A stretch of 34,396 nucleotides of DNA from Anaerolineae bacterium (GCA_026991225.1 JALXCB010000184.1:1-34396); one strand, 5' to 3'; shown: positions 22,381 to 29,989, counted from the first letter of the stretch. Notes: generated by a model from the sequence alone, not told the origin. A program made the numbers and translations.

Positions 22381-23568
22381 ATGAACGCCGACAAGCTGCA
22401 TCGCATTCAAAACCTGTTGGTCCAATGGAGCATGAAAGGATGGCTGCTCTATGGCTTTCACGATCTCAATCCCATCGCCAAACGTATCGCCCCCCTGCCC
22501 GAAGGGGCCATGATCTCTCGCCGCTGGGCTTACTGGATTCCGGCCCAGGGCGAGCCCGCCTGGCTGGTGCACGCCATCGAGCGGGGCCAGTTCGCGGGTT
22601 ACGAGGATGGCTTCGTCACTTACAGCTCGTGGCAGTCCTTCGAGCAGGGGTTGCTGGCCCTCACCGACGGGCCCGGCCCCATCGCCTGCGAATACTCGCC
22701 CGATTGCGGCATCCCCTACGTCTCCTGGGTGGATGCGGGCACCGGGGAGCAGCTTCGCCGTCTGGGCTATGAGCTTCGCTCATCCGCGGACCTGATCCAG
22801 GCCATCGACGCGGTGTGGACGCCCGCGCAGCTCGACAGCCATCGCCGGGCTGTGAGCATCTGCCTGGAGGCCAAGGAACGGGCCTTCGACGCCATTCGCG
22901 AGGGACTGAAGGCGGGCGCGATCCTCACCGAAATCGACATCCAGCGCGTCATCCTCGACTTTTTCCAGGCGCACGGCCTGGAGCCCGTCCATCCTCCCAT
23001 CGTGGCCGTGAACGAACACGCGGGCGATCCTCACTACACGCCCACGCCCGAACGGGCTGCGGTCATCCTGCCGGGAGACGTCATCCTCATCGACCTGTGG
23101 GGCAAGCTGAAGGACGTTCCCGAAGCGGTGTTTGCGGATATGACCTGGATGGGCTATGCCGGGAAGCGGCCGCCCGCGCGGATGCAAGAGGTCTTCGATA
23201 TTGTGGCCCGGGCGCGGGATGCGGCCTTCGCACTGGCGGACGCCCGCATTCGGGCAGGGGAGCCTGTCCACGGCTGGGAGGTGGACGACGCCGCCCGGAA
23301 TGTGATTCGGGCCGCGGGCTATGGCGATGCGTTCATCCACCGCACGGGCCACAATCTGGACACGCACATTCACGGTTCGGGCGTGAATATCGACAATCTG
23401 GAAACCCGCGACACCCGCCGCATCATTCCCCACATCGGTTTCACCATCGAACCGGGCGTCTACCTGCCCGAGTTTGGCGTGCGCCTGGAGATCGACGTCT
23501 ATGTGCACGACGACCGGGCGGAGATCACCACCCTGCCGTTGCAATATGAGTTCGTGCGGGTATTCTGA
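22381..23568 (+). CDS. M24 metallopeptidase (Xaa-Pro aminopeptidase-like)
   Basis: 395 residues. The start at 22381 follows AGGAAA. The N-terminal creatinase-like domain (about 1-150) leads to a pita-bread domain. Dinuclear metal ligands are visible in ILIDLWG (Asp), FADMTWMGY (Asp), TGHNLDTHIHG (His), FTIEPGVYL (Glu) and RLEIDVYV (Glu). Such enzymes remove N-terminal residues before proline or act on related amide bonds. The sequence NEHAGDPHYTPTPERAAVI before the first ligand is variant from classical PepP, so substrate is uncertain. Cytoplasmic; no signal. Confidence 0.9.
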   Translation: MNADKLHRIQNLLVQWSMKGWLLYGFHDLNPIAKRIAPLPEGAMISRRWAYWIPAQGEPAWLVHAIERGQFAGYEDGFVTYSSWQSFEQGLLALTDGPGPIACEYSPDCGIPYVSWVDAGTGEQLRRLGYELRSSADLIQAIDAVWTPAQLDSHRRAVSICLEAKERAFDAIREGLKAGAILTEIDIQRVILDFFQAHGLEPVHPPIVAVNEHAGDPHYTPTPERAAVILPGDVILIDLWGKLKDVPEAVFADMTWMGYAGKRPPARMQEVFDIVARARDAAFALADARIRAGEPVHGWEVDDAARNVIRAAGYGDAFIHRTGHNLDTHIHGSGVNIDNLETRDTRRIIPHIGFTIEPGVYLPEFGVRLEIDVYVHDDRAEITTLPLQYEFVRVF

Positions 23569-23595
23569 AATCGGGCGTCTACTTTCAACGAAAAA

Positions 23596-23624
23596 CCGCC
23601 GAGGGGACGCTTCCTCCTCGGCGG
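23596..23624 (-). terminator. Intrinsic terminator of the LRR gene
   Basis: Perfect 9-bp stem CCGCCGAGG / CCTCGGCGG (23596-23604, 23616-23624) followed on the minus strand by TTTTT. It lies 25 bp downstream of the LRR stop codon. Confidence 0.85.
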
Positions 23625-23649
23625 TGCATGGGCGTTTGGACGGGTTGAC

Positions 23650-25785
23650 TCAGGGCGCGCCGGGCACGAGTTCGTAGTTGAACAGGCCCATCTCCTTGCT
23701 GTGGATGACCTCCACTTCGTTGGGGTCCATGCCCACGATATGATAGAAGTAGTTGGTCAGGGAAGCGTCGGGGGCATTGGTGTCGGTGAAACTCATGCTG
23801 GCGCCGGGCGTGGTCACCATGACTGTGCTGTAAACGGTGGACACGGTGGGGGTGTAGTAGGGAGACGTGTCGCGGTGGATGTCATAGTCGGACACGCCGC
23901 CGCCCACGTCGGTCCATTTCAGCACGGCATTCGTGGTCAGCGTGATGCTGGGGAGGATGTTGCAGACGCCGTCCCCGCGCACATAATTCACGCTGTCGAT
24001 CCAGGTCTGGAAGGCGTCATTGTCGGGCTCGCACAGGCCCGTATTGTGATACCAGAGCTCGCCCAGGTGGGGGAGATTCGTGAAGCTCATGGGCAGCAAC
24101 CCGGCCATATTGCTGTTGTCGAAGCGGAAGGAGTTGGCGTTGATGAGGTTGCCAAAGCTGTCAGGCGGGACGCTCTCGGTTTGCAGGTAGTCCACCCACA
24201 TCTCCTGCAAAGCGGATAACTGCCCTAGCTCGCTGGGCAGCGCGCCCGTAAGGTTGTTGCTGTATAGGTATAGCCGACTCAATTGGGATAGATTCCCCAG
24301 TTCGGGGGGGATCTCGCCGGACAGTTGGTTCCGATCGAGTTTCAGGGCGTAGAGTGCGCTCAACTGGCCCAGTTCCGCCGGAATCGTGCCGGTAAGCTCG
24401 TTGCCGGAAAGCACAAGGTTGTGTAGGCTGGCCAGATTCCCCAGCTCGGGAGGAATGCCCCCCGTGAGGCTGTTTTCCGAAAGATCCAGGGTGGTCAGGT
24501 CCAGCAGTTGGCTCAGCGAAATGGGAATCGTGCCTGTCAGTTGGTTGTTGTTCAGTTTGAGCCGTTGCAAGCTGACCATATCACCCAGCTCGGGCGGAAT
24601 CGTTCCCTCCAGCTTGTTGTACCCCAACCGCATATTCTCCAGTGAGCTCATCTGGCTGAGGGAGACTGGAATCGTGCCTGTAATCTGGTTCTGCTCCAGA
24701 TTGAGCGTGCGCAAGGTATCCAGGTTGCCCAGCTCCGGGGGCAGCGGCCCGTCCAGATAGTTGCTCGTGAGGTCCAGGGTGTCGATGAGAGGGAAGTTGC
24801 CAAACTCGGGCGGGATGGGACCATCGAGTCGGTTGTTGGAGATGTTCAACGTGCGCACTTTGGGCAGGTTCCCCAGCTCCGGGGCCAGACTCGAAAGCCG
24901 ATTGAAGCTCAGATTCAGGTCTATCACCTGGGATAGATTCCCCATCTCGGGAGGAATGGCGCCCGAGAATTTGTTGTTGTTCAGATAGAGCGTTTGCACG
25001 CTGGCGAGATTCCCGATCTCGGTTGGAATCTCGTATTTGAATTGGTTGTGATCGAGATACATCTCCACCGCGTTGGTGAGGTTGCCGATCTCGGGCGGCA
25101 GCGCGCCACTGAAGTAGTTGTTTTCGATATGGAATTCCTCAACCGCGGTCAGAGTCCCAATCTCAGAAGGAAGCGGGTCCCAGAAGCTGTTCTCGTCGAT
25201 GTAGAATTTTTGCACATGGGTGAGGTCGCCGATTTCGGGCGGCAAGGCCCCCTCGAACTGATTGTGGCTGATGTCGAACCAGACCGTGTTGGTCATTGCG
25301 CCGATCTCGGCGGGCAGGGTGCCCGTCATCTGATTGTTCGCCAGCAGGAACCATTCGATTTTGGTGAAGTTTTGTACGGTTGTGGAGACGATGCCGCCAG
25401 TAAGCTGATTGACGCTCAGCACCAGCTTCTGCAATTCGGTGAGGTTGCCGATTTCGGGCGGCAAAGGCCCGTTGAGGCCGTTGGCCTGTAATTGCAATTC
25501 AATCACATGCCCGGCGCTGCACGTCACCCCAAACCAGGTGCAGGGTTGATCATTCTGAAGCCAGTTTGTGTTGTTCTGCCAGTTGTCTCCATCGGTGCTA
25601 TTGTACAGGGTTTCCAGCGCCTGGCATTCGGATTGAGGAATTTCAGTCACAGTGTCGCAAACGCCGCCTCCCTGGGCCGAGACGCCTCCTGTCAGCAAGC
25701 CCGCGCCCAACACCATCAACAGGGCGAACGCGATGATGGCAAACAGTAGATGTTTGAGACCATGAAGACGAGATGAAGCAAACAT
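23650..25785 (-). CDS. Secreted plant-type leucine-rich repeat protein
   Basis: 711 residues from the ATG at 25785, chosen because AGGGGG lies upstream and a signal peptide follows (hydrophobic about 13-36, ending GGVSAQ). An LRRNT_2-like cap (about 48-90) has ALETLYNSTDGDNWQNNTNW and CTWFGVTC, as in plant LRR receptors. About 21 repeats of 24 residues follow with the plant-specific consensus LxGxIPxELGNLxxL. A C-terminal FnIII-like domain (about 610-711: VLKWTDVGGGVSDYDIHRDT and ending GLFNYELVPGAP) closes the protein. No sortase signal or membrane anchor. Predicted extracellular binding protein; ligand unknown. A terminator lies just downstream. No adjacent partner gene. Confidence 0.93.
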   Translation of the reverse strand: MFASSRLHGLKHLLFAIIAFALLMVLGAGLLTGGVSAQGGGVCDTVTEIPQSECQALETLYNSTDGDNWQNNTNWLQNDQPCTWFGVTCSAGHVIELQLQANGLNGPLPPEIGNLTELQKLVLSVNQLTGGIVSTTVQNFTKIEWFLLANNQMTGTLPAEIGAMTNTVWFDISHNQFEGALPPEIGDLTHVQKFYIDENSFWDPLPSEIGTLTAVEEFHIENNYFSGALPPEIGNLTNAVEMYLDHNQFKYEIPTEIGNLASVQTLYLNNNKFSGAIPPEMGNLSQVIDLNLSFNRLSSLAPELGNLPKVRTLNISNNRLDGPIPPEFGNFPLIDTLDLTSNYLDGPLPPELGNLDTLRTLNLEQNQITGTIPVSLSQMSSLENMRLGYNKLEGTIPPELGDMVSLQRLKLNNNQLTGTIPISLSQLLDLTTLDLSENSLTGGIPPELGNLASLHNLVLSGNELTGTIPAELGQLSALYALKLDRNQLSGEIPPELGNLSQLSRLYLYSNNLTGALPSELGQLSALQEMWVDYLQTESVPPDSFGNLINANSFRFDNSNMAGLLPMSFTNLPHLGELWYHNTGLCEPDNDAFQTWIDSVNYVRGDGVCNILPSITLTTNAVLKWTDVGGGVSDYDIHRDTSPYYTPTVSTVYSTVMVTTPGASMSFTDTNAPDASLTNYFYHIVGMDPNEVEVIHSKEMGLFNYELVPGAP

Positions 25786-25917
25786 GGCAAAACCCCCTGA
25801 GGTAAAGAAGACCCGGCTCTCCAACGCGTGAGGATGAGCTGAGTAGTGGAACATCCTGCAAATGAACGTGATGGTTGCCTTCGACGACAGTGTCAAATAG
25901 CTACTAACGTACCCCGG

Positions 25918-26022
25918 TTAACAAACCACAAAGGGCACAAGGCACTAAGAACACGAAGAAAAAATGTATAAATTTCCCTTTGTGCCTTTGTGTCTTAGTG
26001 TCCTTAGTGGTTTTCGGGTGCC
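25918..26022. repeat. Word palindrome (ACCACAAAGGCACTAAG family)
   Basis: AACCACAAAGGGCACAAGG and CACTAAG words (25924-25948) face CCTTTGTGCCTTTGTGTC and TTAGTGTCCTTAGTGGTT on the right. Imperfect hairpin with an AT-rich centre. Confidence 0.75.
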
Positions 26023-26070
26023 GACCTAAACTAAACGCATTTTGAAATCAGGTGTTTTCGGCCTCGGCCA

Positions 26071-26193
26071 CCCGGAGCTGAAGCTCCGGGCTACGAAACG
26101 ACGCCGGGTGAACCCGGCTTCCTGCGGCGCGCGACCTGCACCGTAGCCCCATTCATGAGGCGTCGTTTTTGGCCCGCAGGTTCACCTGCGGGC
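26071..26193. repeat. Array of four hairpins with TGAA/TTCA loops, two next to GTAG (REP-like)
   Basis: Hairpin 1: CCCGGAGC-TGAA-GCTCCGGG (26071-26090), followed by CTAC, i.e. GTAG 5' of it on the minus strand. Hairpin 2: GCCGGG-TGAA-CCCGGC (26103-26118). Hairpin 3: GCCCCA-TTCA-TGAGGC (26146-26161, one mismatch) next to GTAG at 26143-26146. Hairpin 4: GCCCGCAGG-TTCA-CCTGCGGGC (26172-26193). GTAG plus an imperfect palindrome is the hallmark of REP elements moved by RAYT (TnpA-REP) transposases. No RAYT gene lies in the window. Confidence 0.8.
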
Positions 26194-26415
26194 GGCAGCG
26201 CGGCCAGAGAATCGCCTTTCATGGATGGTCCAATGCAAACCAAAAGCCTTGGTTTCAATTTGCTTTCCGTTTAGGGATCTTTCCTGGCGCTTGGATGCCG
26301 GAAGCGCGTCGAATTTCACAGGATTATACCATAGCGTTCGACAATCTCAAAAGCCGTCCTGTCTGAGCCTCAAAATCAAAAAACGATCGGGTCGATTGGC
26401 GTCATCCGTATGCGC
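26194..26415. other. Intergenic, no gene seen
   Basis: Follows the hairpin array. Two overlapping frames of about 65 codons exist but lack a ribosome-binding site and recognisable composition. Confidence 0.5.
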
Positions 26416-26962
26416 TCACTGAGCCCATACGGGCATGCCGTCGGGGGTGCGCAGGTTCTGAATCCAATCGACCTCCATGTGTTCGGGGCTTTCGAAGCCT
26501 TCCAGCTCAATGGGGTCGCCCGGAACCAGCTCGATGCCGTTCTCCGACCACCACCAGGGCGGGCCCAGCATGGCCTGGCGCTGGACGCCTGTCTGGTCGG
26601 CGAAGGTAAGCTGATTGTCCACCACCTGGACGACCTGGCCCGTGAAGTGCAGGGTCGGGCACGCCCTCGCGGATGATGCGGGCCAACTCGTCTGCACCGG
26701 TGGCGCGGGTGTCTTCGTCATTCAGGGCCGGAGCCAGGTCCGTGCCCTCGCCGTTGACGCCGTGGCAGGTGGTGCAGCTTTTGGCGTACGTGGCGATGCC
26801 GTTGGCCCAGACTTCGCCCTCGGACCCAACGCCGCCACCTGCTGCAGGAAGTCGTCATGCACTTCGGGCACGGGCATGGCGGGCGGGATGGCAGGTGGCC
26901 GATGGAACTGGTGGTCACAGTGATAGCCCAATGTGAGGATTCGTCACGGCTTGTGTGGTCAT
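26416..26962 (-). pseudogene. Frameshifted cytochrome c-domain gene
   Basis: Read with three single-base corrections the minus strand gives a protein starting MTTQAVTNPHIG at 26962, then HCDHQFHRPPAIPPAMPVPE, a cytochrome c domain with haem motif CTTCH (26762-26776) in YAKSCTTCHGVNGEG and LAPALNDEDTRATG, then HFTGQVVQVVDNQLTF to the end VWAQ. The indels lie in G/C runs at 26927-26929 (one extra), 26822-26823 (one missing) and 26652-26654 (one extra). After the third, no Met-ligand half of the cytochrome domain is seen, so more may be lost. Either a decaying gene or run-length sequencing errors. It would encode a membrane-side electron carrier. An operator-like array lies about 150 bp upstream of its start. 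Confidence 0.75.
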
Positions 26963-26988
26963 GATTGCTCCTGGCTTGAAAAGATAAT

Positions 26989-27058
26989 TTAGGAACGCAT
27001 ATGACGCAGATTGGATCGGATACACGCAGACCAAAAGGAATAATCTGCATGACATCCG
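26989..27058. repeat. Word repeat (GACGCAGATT family), copy 1
   Basis: AGGAACGCATATGACGCAGATTGG, ACACGCAGACC and, inverted, AATCTGCATGACATCCGCGG. Same family as 30001-30106. Confidence 0.7.
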
Positions 27059-27098
27059 CGGGACCAGCGCTCCATTTTCCTCCGTTGCTTTCTACCTC

Positions 27099-27155
27099 AG
27101 TCTACACTTCGATCTTGGAGAAATTTGGGAGGAATTATGGGGATTTTGTGGAGAT
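27099..27155 (-). promoter_or_regulatory. Four tandem 11-bp repeats plus -10-like hexamer, copy 1
   Basis: Plus-strand units ATCTTGGAGAA (27112), ATTTGGGAGGA (27123), ATTATGGGGAT (27134) and TTTGTGGAGAT (27145). On the minus strand they read as TCTCC-centred direct repeats, and seven bases beyond lies TAGACT (27099-27104). The flank ACCTCAGTCTAC is conserved with copy 2. Eleven-base direct repeats are the binding pattern of PhoB/OmpR-type response regulators. It faces the cytochrome c pseudogene; the CopD-like gene starts about 310 bp to the right. Confidence 0.6.
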
Positions 27156-27190
27156 GGAATCCAACACTACTTTTTCTTGACAAGATGGAG

Positions 27191-27219
27191 TTGACAAGCA
27201 TGGATGCCGATGATATTGT
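27191..27219 (+). promoter_or_regulatory. Possible promoter of the leader ORF / CopD-like gene
   Basis: TTGACA (27191-27196), 17-bp spacer, TATTGT (27214-27219). The -35 is perfect, the -10 weak. A second TTGACA lies at 27177-27182. Confidence 0.35.
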
Positions 27220-27363
27220 TAGTTAATTAAACTAAACTCATTTCCCGCGGCGGCCTCGTCCCACCGACAAACGAAACGCAATCAGCGCCAAAAAACGAAA
27301 GTCAAAGTTACGTCAACCAACGAATCCTACAAAGCCACCCCTCAACCTTCTCAGGAGTAACCT

Positions 27364-27441
27364 ATGAACCTAAACAAGATTGCTTCCATCCTGATATATC
27401 TGCAATCACGCCGCAATCAGAATCAACTGACAACCATCTGA
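27364..27441 (+). CDS. Possible 25-residue leader peptide
   Basis: MNLNKIASILIYLQSRRNQ and six more residues, then TGA. CAGGAG lies 6-7 bp before the ATG, a better ribosome site than many genes here. It ends 27 bp before the CopD-like gene and could couple translation to it or be a small peptide. It has no recognisable homologue and may be chance. Confidence 0.4.
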   Translation: MNLNKIASILIYLQSRRNQNQLTTI

Positions 27442-27468
27442 CAGATCCAACCAGGAGGATAAGAACCC

Positions 27469-28065
27469 ATGTCTCCCAAACTGTTTGGCTTCGCCCTGAT
27501 TTCTTTTCTTCACACCCTGTTCACCGTCATCTGGTTTGGTGGCATGATGGTCACGCTCTTCACCTACATGCCCGCGGTCAAAGAGGCGTTGGGCCCGGGC
27601 CCGCAAACCAAACGCGTGATGGCTGTCTTCAAAAAGAAACAGCGCATTTGGGTTTACGTCAGCATGGTCGGTCTGCTCATCACCGGTCTGCTCATGAGCA
27701 ACCGCAATCCCCAGTTCGTGCGCCTCTTTTCCCTCAGCAACCCATTCTCCATCGCCCTCACCATCAAACACGCGCTGGTCATCGTGATGATCGGTATCGC
27801 CCTGTACCGTTCCATCGTCCTGATGCCCAAATCGCTGCCTGCAGCCGGAGGCGCTCCCGGGAAGGTAGGGCCGGGAGGCAAGAAGCCGGAAGGAAAACCG
27901 GGCGCTGAGCCGGGAGGAAAGCCTGACATGGGGTCCGGCGGTCCTCGATCTGCGGCCGCCGCCAAACGGGAAAAGCTCAACGTCACGCTGTTGATCATCA
28001 ACGTGGCGCTGGCTGTGCTGGTGTTGTTCAATAGCGCCGTGGTGATGGCGTTAGCTCGGGGATGA
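27469..28065 (+). CDS. CopD-like integral membrane protein
   Basis: 198 residues, start preceded by AGGAGG at 10 bp. Four hydrophobic segments: about 7-32, 58-77, 92-118 and 173-196. FLHTLFTVIWFGGMMVTLFTYMPAVKEAL with an early His and the W-x-G-G motif, and the ITIKH-like ALTIKHALVIVMIGI, resemble the CopD/CopC-D copper-resistance membrane domain and relatives that may bind metal or haem through histidines. Between segments 3 and 4 is a Gly/Pro/Lys linker of about 45 residues (KVGPGGKKPEGKPG type). Substrate unproven. The neighbouring DUF2202 lipoprotein and cytochrome relic suggest a metal or redox theme. Confidence 0.75.
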   Translation: MSPKLFGFALISFLHTLFTVIWFGGMMVTLFTYMPAVKEALGPGPQTKRVMAVFKKKQRIWVYVSMVGLLITGLLMSNRNPQFVRLFSLSNPFSIALTIKHALVIVMIGIALYRSIVLMPKSLPAAGGAPGKVGPGGKKPEGKPGAEPGGKPDMGSGGPRSAAAAKREKLNVTLLIINVALAVLVLFNSAVVMALARG

Positions 28066-28086
28066 ATCGATAACGGAACAAAAAAG

Positions 28087-28121
28087 CCCATCGGGCCGGA
28101 GCTGGCTCGCGGCCCGATGGG
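28087..28121 (-). terminator. Intrinsic terminator of the DUF2202 gene
   Basis: Perfect 11-bp stem CCCATCGGGCC / GGCCCGATGGG (28087-28097, 28111-28121), followed on the minus strand by C and six T. It lies between convergent genes; the plus-strand side lacks a T-run. Confidence 0.85.
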
Positions 28122-28155
28122 TGAGAGAGGGAGAGGAGTGAAGTGAAAAGGGGGG

Positions 28156-29133
28156 TTAGCTGGTGGGGGCGGTGCGATGGATGGCCTGGCCATTGCCGTC
28201 TTGTCCTTGACCGTGGCCGTTGTCCTGGCCGCCCTGGCCGCCGCGGCCCTGGCCATGTCCGCCGCCCTGACCGTGGCCGCCGCCCTGACCGTGGCCGCCG
28301 CCCTGACCGTGGCCGCCGCCCTGACCGTGACCGTGGCCGTTGCCCTGGCCGTGGCCGTTGCCGCCCGCCATGATGGCGTCATAGGCGGCCTGGTCCAGGT
28401 ATTGCGGGGTGTAGGTCTCGCCGGTGACCATCTCGTAGGTGCGGGAGAAGGCCCGCAGGTGGCTTTTGGAGCCGGACATCAGGCTGTTGTACACTTGCTG
28501 GATGTCAGCGTTGTCCGTGTCGGCAATCGCCCGCTCCAGGTCCTGGATATCGATCTCCTCGATGGCTCCGCCCACCAGAAGGGCGTCCGCCTGGGACTGA
28601 CTACCCTGTTCGATGAGCTGGTCATACAGCGCTTGCAGTTCGGAGTTGGTGAAGACGCCCACCGGGTTGTCGCCCACCGGGTCTTCGATGCCGTAGCGGT
28701 CCAGCAAGAGGCCAACGGCGTCCATGTGCTGCTGTTCGGCGTTGCTGATATGCGTGAAGACCTGGATGTCCCACTGTTCGCCCAGGGTGATGTACACGTC
28801 TCGGGCCAGCTTCTCTTCCTCACGCATCCACAGCAGGTCTGCGATCTCCTGGTCATCCACATCCCCAGCGGGAGGGAGATTCGTCAGATTCTGGGTCTGG
28901 GCCTGATGGGCTGCGCCCTGGCCCTGAGAGCCTTGGGCCGCCTGGCCATAACCCCCGTCCTGCTGCAAGGGCGTCTGGGCCACAGTCGTATCCGCCATTG
29001 TCTGCACAACGGGAGCGGGATTCGTGGTGGTCAGTTCGGCGCTATCCGCCTCGGCGGACGTGCCGCAGGCCGCCAGGGTCAGCGCCAATGCGCCAACTGC
29101 GAGGGTTGCAATGAAAGTCTTGGTGCGTTTCAT
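28156..29133 (-). CDS. DUF2202 ferritin-like lipoprotein with Gly-His-Gln-rich tail
   Basis: 325 residues; GGAGG precedes the ATG at 29133. Lipobox LAAC (Cys23) anchors it outside the membrane. A Gln/Ala/Thr linker (24-85) leads to the DUF2202 domain (about 92-255), a four-helix ferritin-like bundle with E105/E106 (MREEEKLARDVY), E133-x-x-H136 (AEQQHMDAVG), E192/E193 and SKSH with H225, consistent with a metal site although not a full canonical diiron set. Residues 258-312 are GHGQGG repeats with about 10 histidines, a plausible metal-binding tail. Function of the family is unknown. An operator-like repeat array lies 111-155 bp upstream and is shared with the cytochrome pseudogene. A long frame on the opposite strand is a shadow. 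Confidence 0.88.
   Translation of the reverse strand: MKRTKTFIATLAVGALALTLAACGTSAEADSAELTTTNPAPVVQTMADTTVAQTPLQQDGGYGQAAQGSQGQGAAHQAQTQNLTNLPPAGDVDDQEIADLLWMREEEKLARDVYITLGEQWDIQVFTHISNAEQQHMDAVGLLLDRYGIEDPVGDNPVGVFTNSELQALYDQLIEQGSQSQADALLVGGAIEEIDIQDLERAIADTDNADIQQVYNSLMSGSKSHLRAFSRTYEMVTGETYTPQYLDQAAYDAIMAGGNGHGQGNGHGHGQGGGHGQGGGHGQGGGHGQGGGHGQGRGGQGGQDNGHGQGQDGNGQAIHRTAPTS
28264..28335. repeat. 18-bp tandem repeat coding the GGGHGQ tail
   Basis: Unit GCCCTGACCGTGGCCGCC repeats almost exactly four times inside the DUF2202 gene. Repeat number is likely to vary between strains by slippage, in frame. Confidence 0.85.
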
Positions 29134-29231
29134 GTTCGTTATCCTCCGTAAAGGTGATGGGGGGTGATTGTCTAATGGTTGGGGAGATAGCGTCTGTGAG
29201 TGCGTCGCCGCATCTCCTTTATCTTGACCTC

Positions 29232-29288
29232 AGTTTACTCCCCGATCTTGGAGAAATTCGGGAGGAATTGTGGAGATCCTGTGGAGAT
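29232..29288 (-). promoter_or_regulatory. Four tandem 11-bp repeats plus -10-like hexamer, copy 2
   Basis: Plus-strand units ATCTTGGAGAA (29245), ATTCGGGAGGA (29256), ATTGTGGAGAT (29267), CCTGTGGAGAT (29278). Unit 1 is identical to unit 1 of copy 1. On the minus strand TAAACT (29232-29237) lies seven bases beyond, the same distance as in copy 1, and the ACCTCAGTTTAC flank is conserved. It faces the DUF2202 gene and also ends 7 bp before a candidate -35 for thrH. Confidence 0.65.
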
Positions 29289-29295
29289 GCGATTT

Positions 29296-29324
29296 TTGCT
29301 CCCATCCCCCGGACCTTGTATCAT
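29296..29324 (+). promoter_or_regulatory. Candidate promoter of thrH
   Basis: TTGCTC (29296-29301), 17-bp spacer, TATCAT (29319-29324), then a leader of about 45 nt to the ATG at 29375. Adjacent to the 11-bp repeat array, so both genes could share its control. Confidence 0.4.
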
Positions 29325-29374
29325 TGTCCTGTCATCATCGTATTCCAACCCCGCTCCATGTCATCCAAACCATC

Positions 29375-29989
29375 ATGCACCCACATCCCACCATCGTCAC
29401 CCTGGACCTGGAAGGCGTGTTCACGCCCGAAATCTGGATAGCCTTCGCGGATCAGGTCGGCATCCCCGAACTACGCCGCACCACCCGTGATGAGCCCGAT
29501 TACGACAAGCTCATGCGTTTTCGCATCGCCTTGCTGCAGGAACACGGCCTCACCCTGACCGACATCCAGGCCGTCATCGCCAGAATGGACCCCCTGCCCG
29601 GCGCCCGCGAGTTTCTGGACTGGCTACGGGCCCGCGCCCAGGTCATCATCCTCTCCGACACCTTCTACCAGTTCGCTCAGCCCCTCATGGCCAAACTGGG
29701 CTATCCCACCCTCTTCTGCCACCGCCTCATCGTGGACGAAAAGGGGATGATCACCGGCTATGAGCTGCGCATGCCCGACAGCAAGCGGGCCGCGGTGAAC
29801 GCGCTCAAGGCCATCAATTTCACCATCGTGGCCGCGGGCGACAGCTACAACGACGTCACCATGCTCAAGGAGGCGGACCAGGGCTTCCTCTTCCGCCCGC
29901 CCGAAAACGTCAAAGCCGAATTTCCCCAATTCCCCGTGGCCGAGGACTACGAGACCTTGAAGGGCTACATGGAGCCGTGGTTGTTTTGA
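29375..29989 (+). CDS. thrH: Phosphoserine phosphatase / homoserine phosphotransferase ThrH
   Basis: 204 residues, very close to the Pseudomonas ThrH pattern: [20 protein letters not shown] at the start with nucleophile Asp11 in [30 protein letters not shown], and [15 protein letters not shown] with the Mg-binding aspartates, then [17 protein letters not shown]-family enzyme that dephosphorylates phosphoserine and can move the phosphate to homoserine. Start chosen at 29375 where homology begins; the longer upstream frame is unrelated. No ser or thr biosynthesis neighbours. Confidence 0.94.
   Translation: MHPHPTIVTLDLEGVFTPEIWIAFADQVGIPELRRTTRDEPDYDKLMRFRIALLQEHGLTLTDIQAVIARMDPLPGAREFLDWLRARAQVIILSDTFYQFAQPLMAKLGYPTLFCHRLIVDEKGMITGYELRMPDSKRAAVNALKAINFTIVAAGDSYNDVTMLKEADQGFLFRPPENVKAEFPQFPVAEDYETLKGYMEPWLF

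Noticed and set aside
23650-25785. Regular 72-bp periodicity as a CRISPR-like or satellite array
   Set aside because: It is the coding periodicity of 24-residue leucine-rich repeats; DNA units are diverged and translated in one frame.
26169-26422. Two overlapping 65-codon frames after the hairpin array
   Set aside because: No ribosome site, start inside a hairpin region, no recognisable homology.
28177-29151. Plus-strand frame with LTVAAA repeats, resembling a membrane protein
   Set aside because: Shadow of the GHGQGG repeats of the DUF2202 gene, which has a signal peptide, SD and terminator.
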